Source: Bosea sp. BIWAKO-01 (GTDB lineage Bacteria > Pseudomonadota > Alphaproteobacteria > Rhizobiales > Beijerinckiaceae). From it: 64,000 nt of DNA. The notes under the pieces are model-generated. The model had not been told where the DNA came from. It worked only from the letters and a program-made list of their open reading frames with translations, and searched no databases. The stretch covers positions 6,350,501-6,414,500 of the forward strand of contig NZ_BCQA01000001.1 of assembly GCF_001748145.1 (NCBI RefSeq). The letters are read 5' to 3'. A program made the translations under genes and the position numbers. Numbering within the stretch: position 1 is the first letter of the stretch; the number at the start of each line of letters is the position of its first letter. Of this stretch, positions 61,377 through 64,000 are shown piece by piece.

Positions 61377-61858
61377 ACCGCCTTCTGCCCTATCCGCTTC
61401 TGACCGCAGCGCTGCTGCTGATGTGGCTCCTGCTGACCTCTTTCTCGACCGGGCAATTCCTCGTCGGGGCGACCGTCGCGATCGGAGCCTCCCGTGCGAT
61501 GGCGGCGCTTCATCCATCCAAGCCCCGGCTGAGGCGATGGCAGCTTTTTCCGAAGCTCCTGGGGATCGTCACGCTGGACATCCTGCGATCGAACATCGCG
61601 GTGGCCGGCATCATCATCCGAGGAGATCGTCGCGACCGTGTCGCGGGCTTCGTCGCCATACCGCTCGACCTGCGCGACAAGACGGCGCTGGCCGTGCTGG
61701 CATGCATCGTTACCAGCACGCCGGGGACAGCCTGGGTTGAATATGCCCCCGATTCCGGCGTGCTCCTGCTCCATGTCCTCGACCTCGCCGACGAGGCCGA
61801 GTGGATCGACGTGATCAAGAACCGGTATGAGGCGCTGCTTATGGACATTTTCGAATGA
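61373..61858 (+). CDS. Mrp antiporter subunit E
   Basis: The 161-aa product has two or three N-terminal membrane helices (LLTAALLLMWLLLTSFSTGQ) and a cytosolic domain with the family signatures LRSNIAVAGIIIRG and VLACIVTSTPGTAWVE. MrpE supports assembly of the complex. The start overlaps the D gene stop (ATGA), and the stop overlaps the F gene. Confidence 0.92.
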   Translation: MNRLLPYPLLTAALLLMWLLLTSFSTGQFLVGATVAIGASRAMAALHPSKPRLRRWQLFPKLLGIVTLDILRSNIAVAGIIIRGDRRDRVAGFVAIPLDLRDKTALAVLACIVTSTPGTAWVEYAPDSGVLLLHVLDLADEAEWIDVIKNRYEALLMDIFE

Positions 61859-62136
61859 CTGCCACGATCCTCCTGTGGTCGGTAACGGCCGCCCAGGCCA
61901 TGCTCGTCGCCGCCATGGGGTGCTACGCCTACAGGGTCATCCGGGGGCCGCGAGCGCAGGACCGGGTCCTCTGCCTGGACGCCATGTACGTTACCGCCAT
62001 GCTCCTGATGCTGACGATCGGCATCCGCTCGGGAAGCGCGATCTATTTCGAGGCGGCCCTGATCATCGCAGTGCTGGGATTCGTATCGAGCATCGCGCTC
62101 GCCAAATTTCTCATGCGCGGCGAGGTGATCGAATGA
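61855..62136 (+). CDS. Mrp antiporter subunit F
   Basis: This 93-aa protein has three transmembrane helices and the MrpF signature YRVIRGPRAQDRVLCLDAMY, with a conserved Asp in the second helix, plus IYFEAALIIAVLGFVSSIAL. It is a structural subunit of the antiporter near the ion path. Overlaps of four bases on both sides show tight coupling. Confidence 0.92.
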   Translation: MTATILLWSVTAAQAMLVAAMGCYAYRVIRGPRAQDRVLCLDAMYVTAMLLMLTIGIRSGSAIYFEAALIIAVLGFVSSIALAKFLMRGEVIE

Positions 62137-62501
62137 CCCATGCCGAGAACCTCCCCGCCTGGGCGTCCCTGCTCACGGCCTTCCTGCTCCTTCTCGGTTC
62201 CGGGCTGACACTGCTGGGAGCCATCGGAACATTGCGCTTTCGCAGGTTCTTCGAGCGCGTTCATGCCCCCACGCTGGGCACGAGCTGGGGAACCGGTGCG
62301 ATCGCGCTCGCGTCCATTGTCTGCTTCTCGGCGCTGGGCTCCCGGCCCGTGGTGCATGAACTCCTGATCGGCGTCTTCATGATCGTCACGACGCCGGTCA
62401 CCCTCATGCTGCTCGCCCGCGCGTCCCTCTATCGCGACCGAACGGAGGGAAACGGAGAAGCGCCTCCGCGCTCGCTCCCGCGCCGCACTCACGGTGGATA
62501 A
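62133..62501 (+). CDS. Mrp antiporter subunit G
   Basis: This 122-aa protein has three transmembrane helices and the MrpG signature GTLRFRRFFERVHAPTLGTS, followed by LLIGVFMIVTTPVTLMLLAR. It is the last subunit and completes an operon with all seven functions A to G. The C-terminus is extended by a polar basic tail (GEAPPRSLPRRTHGG). No terminator with a T-run is obvious behind it. Confidence 0.92.
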   Translation: MTHAENLPAWASLLTAFLLLLGSGLTLLGAIGTLRFRRFFERVHAPTLGTSWGTGAIALASIVCFSALGSRPVVHELLIGVFMIVTTPVTLMLLARASLYRDRTEGNGEAPPRSLPRRTHGG

Positions 62502-62703
62502 GGGCAGCATCGCGACCTGGAGCCGGCGGCCAGCGCAGCCCTCGATACAGCGAGACATTGGCGGCAAGAGCCCGGCGCGCCGGGAAAGATCGCTGCGTTG
62601 GCATCGTCGCTGACCAGCCAAGCGCCGATCGTCGGCCGACACGGCCTTGAGGTCGCGCCTGCCCGTACTGCCGCTCCGCTTCGTCTCGCCGAGCAGCCTC
62701 GCC

Positions 62704-63474
62704 TCAAGGCGTCAGCGGCAGGGCCTTCAGTTCCTTCCGAGCCGTGCCAAAGGTGCCGAGCTGATAGACCGATGCGCCGGTCGGCGAGAAGGTGAACGCG
62801 TCGAAAGGCTCAGCCAGCATCGTCTTCAAATAGGTTTCGGTTCCGACGCCGATCGTCACATGCGGATTGAAACGCTTGCCCGCCGCGATTGTCGTGAAGC
62901 CGGAGACATATTCGATCAGGGATTTTTGAATGTCCCGCCCGCCATCCCTGCTGAAGAACGCCGCCGGTGTCCCGGTCTTCGCGGTGTAGGGCGCAACGGC
63001 CTTGATCAGTTCATCCTGCAGCCGATGCAGGTCGTCTGTCGGTTCGACGACGATCCCCGCGAGTCCGACCGGCGGAGACGGGATGTAATAGTATTTGAAC
63101 GCCTTCAGCGTCCATGACGTCGGCTTTTCCTTGGCCAGAACCGCGTTCGCGGCGGCAAAGACCTTGTCGAGTTCCGCCGTGCGGACGAATTGCTGCACCA
63201 GCGTGACGTGCGGGTGGTGCGTCTCATCGAGAGCAAAGCCCTTCGGGAAGGACTTCAGCAGACGCGCATTGGCGTCCTTCGCGCGCTGAAGCATCGTCGC
63301 GTCGGGTTCAAGCGCGATGTCGATCGCCGTCAGGGGTGCCTGTTGCGCGACGGCCCCCCGGGCAAAGCCGAGCACCAGGGCCAGTCCGAGGCCAATCGCT
63401 GCAAGAACCGGCGCGCATCGACGGTCCCGGCAATCCAGAGGGGCAGGACGACTTGCAAAGACGGACGCCTTCAT
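62704..63474 (-). CDS. exported 2H phosphoesterase-like protein
   Basis: This 256-aa protein has an N-terminal hydrophobic signal (LAAIGLGLALVLGFARGAVA) and a domain with the duplicated His-x-Thr/Ser motifs of the 2H phosphoesterase superfamily: HHPHVTLVQQF in the first half and FNPHVTIGVGT in the second. The spacing of about 130 residues between motifs fits. Cytosolic relatives include RNA ligase/cyclic phosphodiesterases; an exported version would act in the periplasm on unknown phosphodiesters. No operon partner is visible. Confidence 0.78.
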   Translation of the reverse strand: MKASVFASRPAPLDCRDRRCAPVLAAIGLGLALVLGFARGAVAQQAPLTAIDIALEPDATMLQRAKDANARLLKSFPKGFALDETHHPHVTLVQQFVRTAELDKVFAAANAVLAKEKPTSWTLKAFKYYYIPSPPVGLAGIVVEPTDDLHRLQDELIKAVAPYTAKTGTPAAFFSRDGGRDIQKSLIEYVSGFTTIAAGKRFNPHVTIGVGTETYLKTMLAEPFDAFTFSPTGASVYQLGTFGTARKELKALPLTP

Positions 63475-63593
63475 CGCTGCGCTCCCTACATCATCAAGAG
63501 AGAAGGTCTGGCGGGGGCAGTTTAATCAAAAGCGCCCCGGCGCGCGATGCGCTTTTGGCGGAGCAGGCGGGGCTAGGCAGGTCGAATTGCGCC

Positions 63594-64000
63594 TCAGGCG
63601 AAGGCGACGTTCTCGCTCTGCGCCCGCAGGCGCGGATCGCGCGAGCGCACCTGGACCGGCCGCCCGCCGAGAACCTCGAAGCAGCGGGCGAGCGTATCCT
63701 CCGAGAGGCGCCGCATCGCCTCGACAGTGAAGAAGGTCAGGTGCGGGAAGAGAATGACGTCGTCGCGGCCAAAGAGCGGGCTGAGCACATGGCCCGTCTT
63801 GGCCAGCGGTTCGGTCGAATAGACGTCGAGCCCGACGCCACCGAGACGGCCGGCCAGCACCGCCTCGACGAGCGCCGCCTCGTCGATCAGCGCTCCCCTG
63901 GAGACGTTGACCAGCACGGCAGACGGCTTCAGGCAGGCGAGTTCGGCGCGGCCGATCAATCCGCGCGTCGCCGCGTTCAGCACGCAATGGAGCGAGACGA
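63594..64000 (-). CDS. D-isomer 2-hydroxyacid dehydrogenase (partial)
   Basis: The gene runs in from beyond the right edge, so only the last 134 residues or so are seen. They show the family's catalytic region: VNVSRGALIDEAALVEAVLA (with the substrate-binding Arg), GVGLDVYSTEPLAKTG (with the conserved Glu), and ILFPHLTFFTVEAMRRL (with the catalytic His). Such enzymes reduce 2-keto acids with NADH. The ending, RDPRLRAQSENVAFA, is not diagnostic. The N-terminal part and the operon context are outside the window. Confidence 0.88.
   Translation of the reverse strand, partial: VSLHCVLNAATRGLIGRAELACLKPSAVLVNVSRGALIDEAALVEAVLAGRLGGVGLDVYSTEPLAKTGHVLSPLFGRDDVILFPHLTFFTVEAMRRLSEDTLARCFEVLGGRPVQVRSRDPRLRAQSENVAFA

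Overview
The window looks like chromosomal DNA of a GC-rich alphaproteobacterium of the order Hyphomicrobiales. Bosea or a close relative would fit, but this is inferred from gene content, GC-rich codon use, a DUF4167-type protein and near-identical intergenic palindromes; no rRNA or other marker gene is present. Genes are dense on both strands. I recognised no insertion sequence, phage, CRISPR array, tRNA or rRNA. Accessory-looking material consists of two gene remnants, one truncated hydrolase, two AT-rich islands and several palindromic repeats.

Layout. 1-5.2 kb: the start of a probable heme peroxidase, a gene-poor 1.4 kb, three small genes, then a minus-strand group of a DnaQ-like exonuclease, a 53-aa protein and rfbD. 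5.2-14.7 kb: catabolic loci (a double-HTH Lrp/AsnC regulator facing an MHS transporter and an amidase; a GntR regulator facing an IlvD/Edd sugar-acid dehydratase and a Bug/TctC binding protein), a HELMH metallopeptidase, and a small HTH regulator paired with a stand-alone Clp N-domain protein. 14.7-21 kb: a small membrane protein, a 3-hydroxyacyl-CoA-type dehydrogenase, a PAS-PAS-GGDEF protein, a 54-aa probable lipoprotein, and two divergent TlpA-type thioredoxins, one fused to an Lgt-like membrane domain that lacks the expected catalytic His.

21-34 kb: the prkA-yeaH-spoVR stress operon, an M20 peptidase, an unknown protein, a HXXEE/TetR operon with a perfect 16-bp palindrome upstream and a truncated hydrolase at its end, a Gly/Tyr-rich secreted protein, and a formylglycine-generating enzyme (FGE) directly upstream of a Cys-type sulfatase. 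34-39 kb: an AT-rich island, a DUF1214 remnant, a glutathionyl-hydroquinone-reductase-like GST, a second Gly/Tyr-rich protein, rpiB, a metallophosphatase and an EamA exporter.

39-50 kb is a complete 2-aminoethylphosphonate (AEP) locus. A LysR regulator diverges from phnW-phnA-phnY (AEP to phosphonoacetaldehyde, oxidised by PhnY to phosphonoacetate, cleaved by PhnA to acetate and phosphate). A strong terminator follows, then a binding protein, an ATPase and a double-length permease, and a Na/Pi-cotransporter-family protein. 50-55.5 kb (minus strand) is a one-carbon module: a DeoR regulator, a dimethylglycine/sarcosine-dehydrogenase-like flavoprotein, PurU and FolD, which together could demethylate an N-methyl compound and move the carbon through folate to formate. 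56-62.5 kb is a Rnk/GreA-like gene overlapping a full Mrp/Pha antiporter operon (fused A-B, then C, D, E, F, G). The window ends with a secreted 2H phosphoesterase-like protein and a partial D-2-hydroxyacid dehydrogenase.
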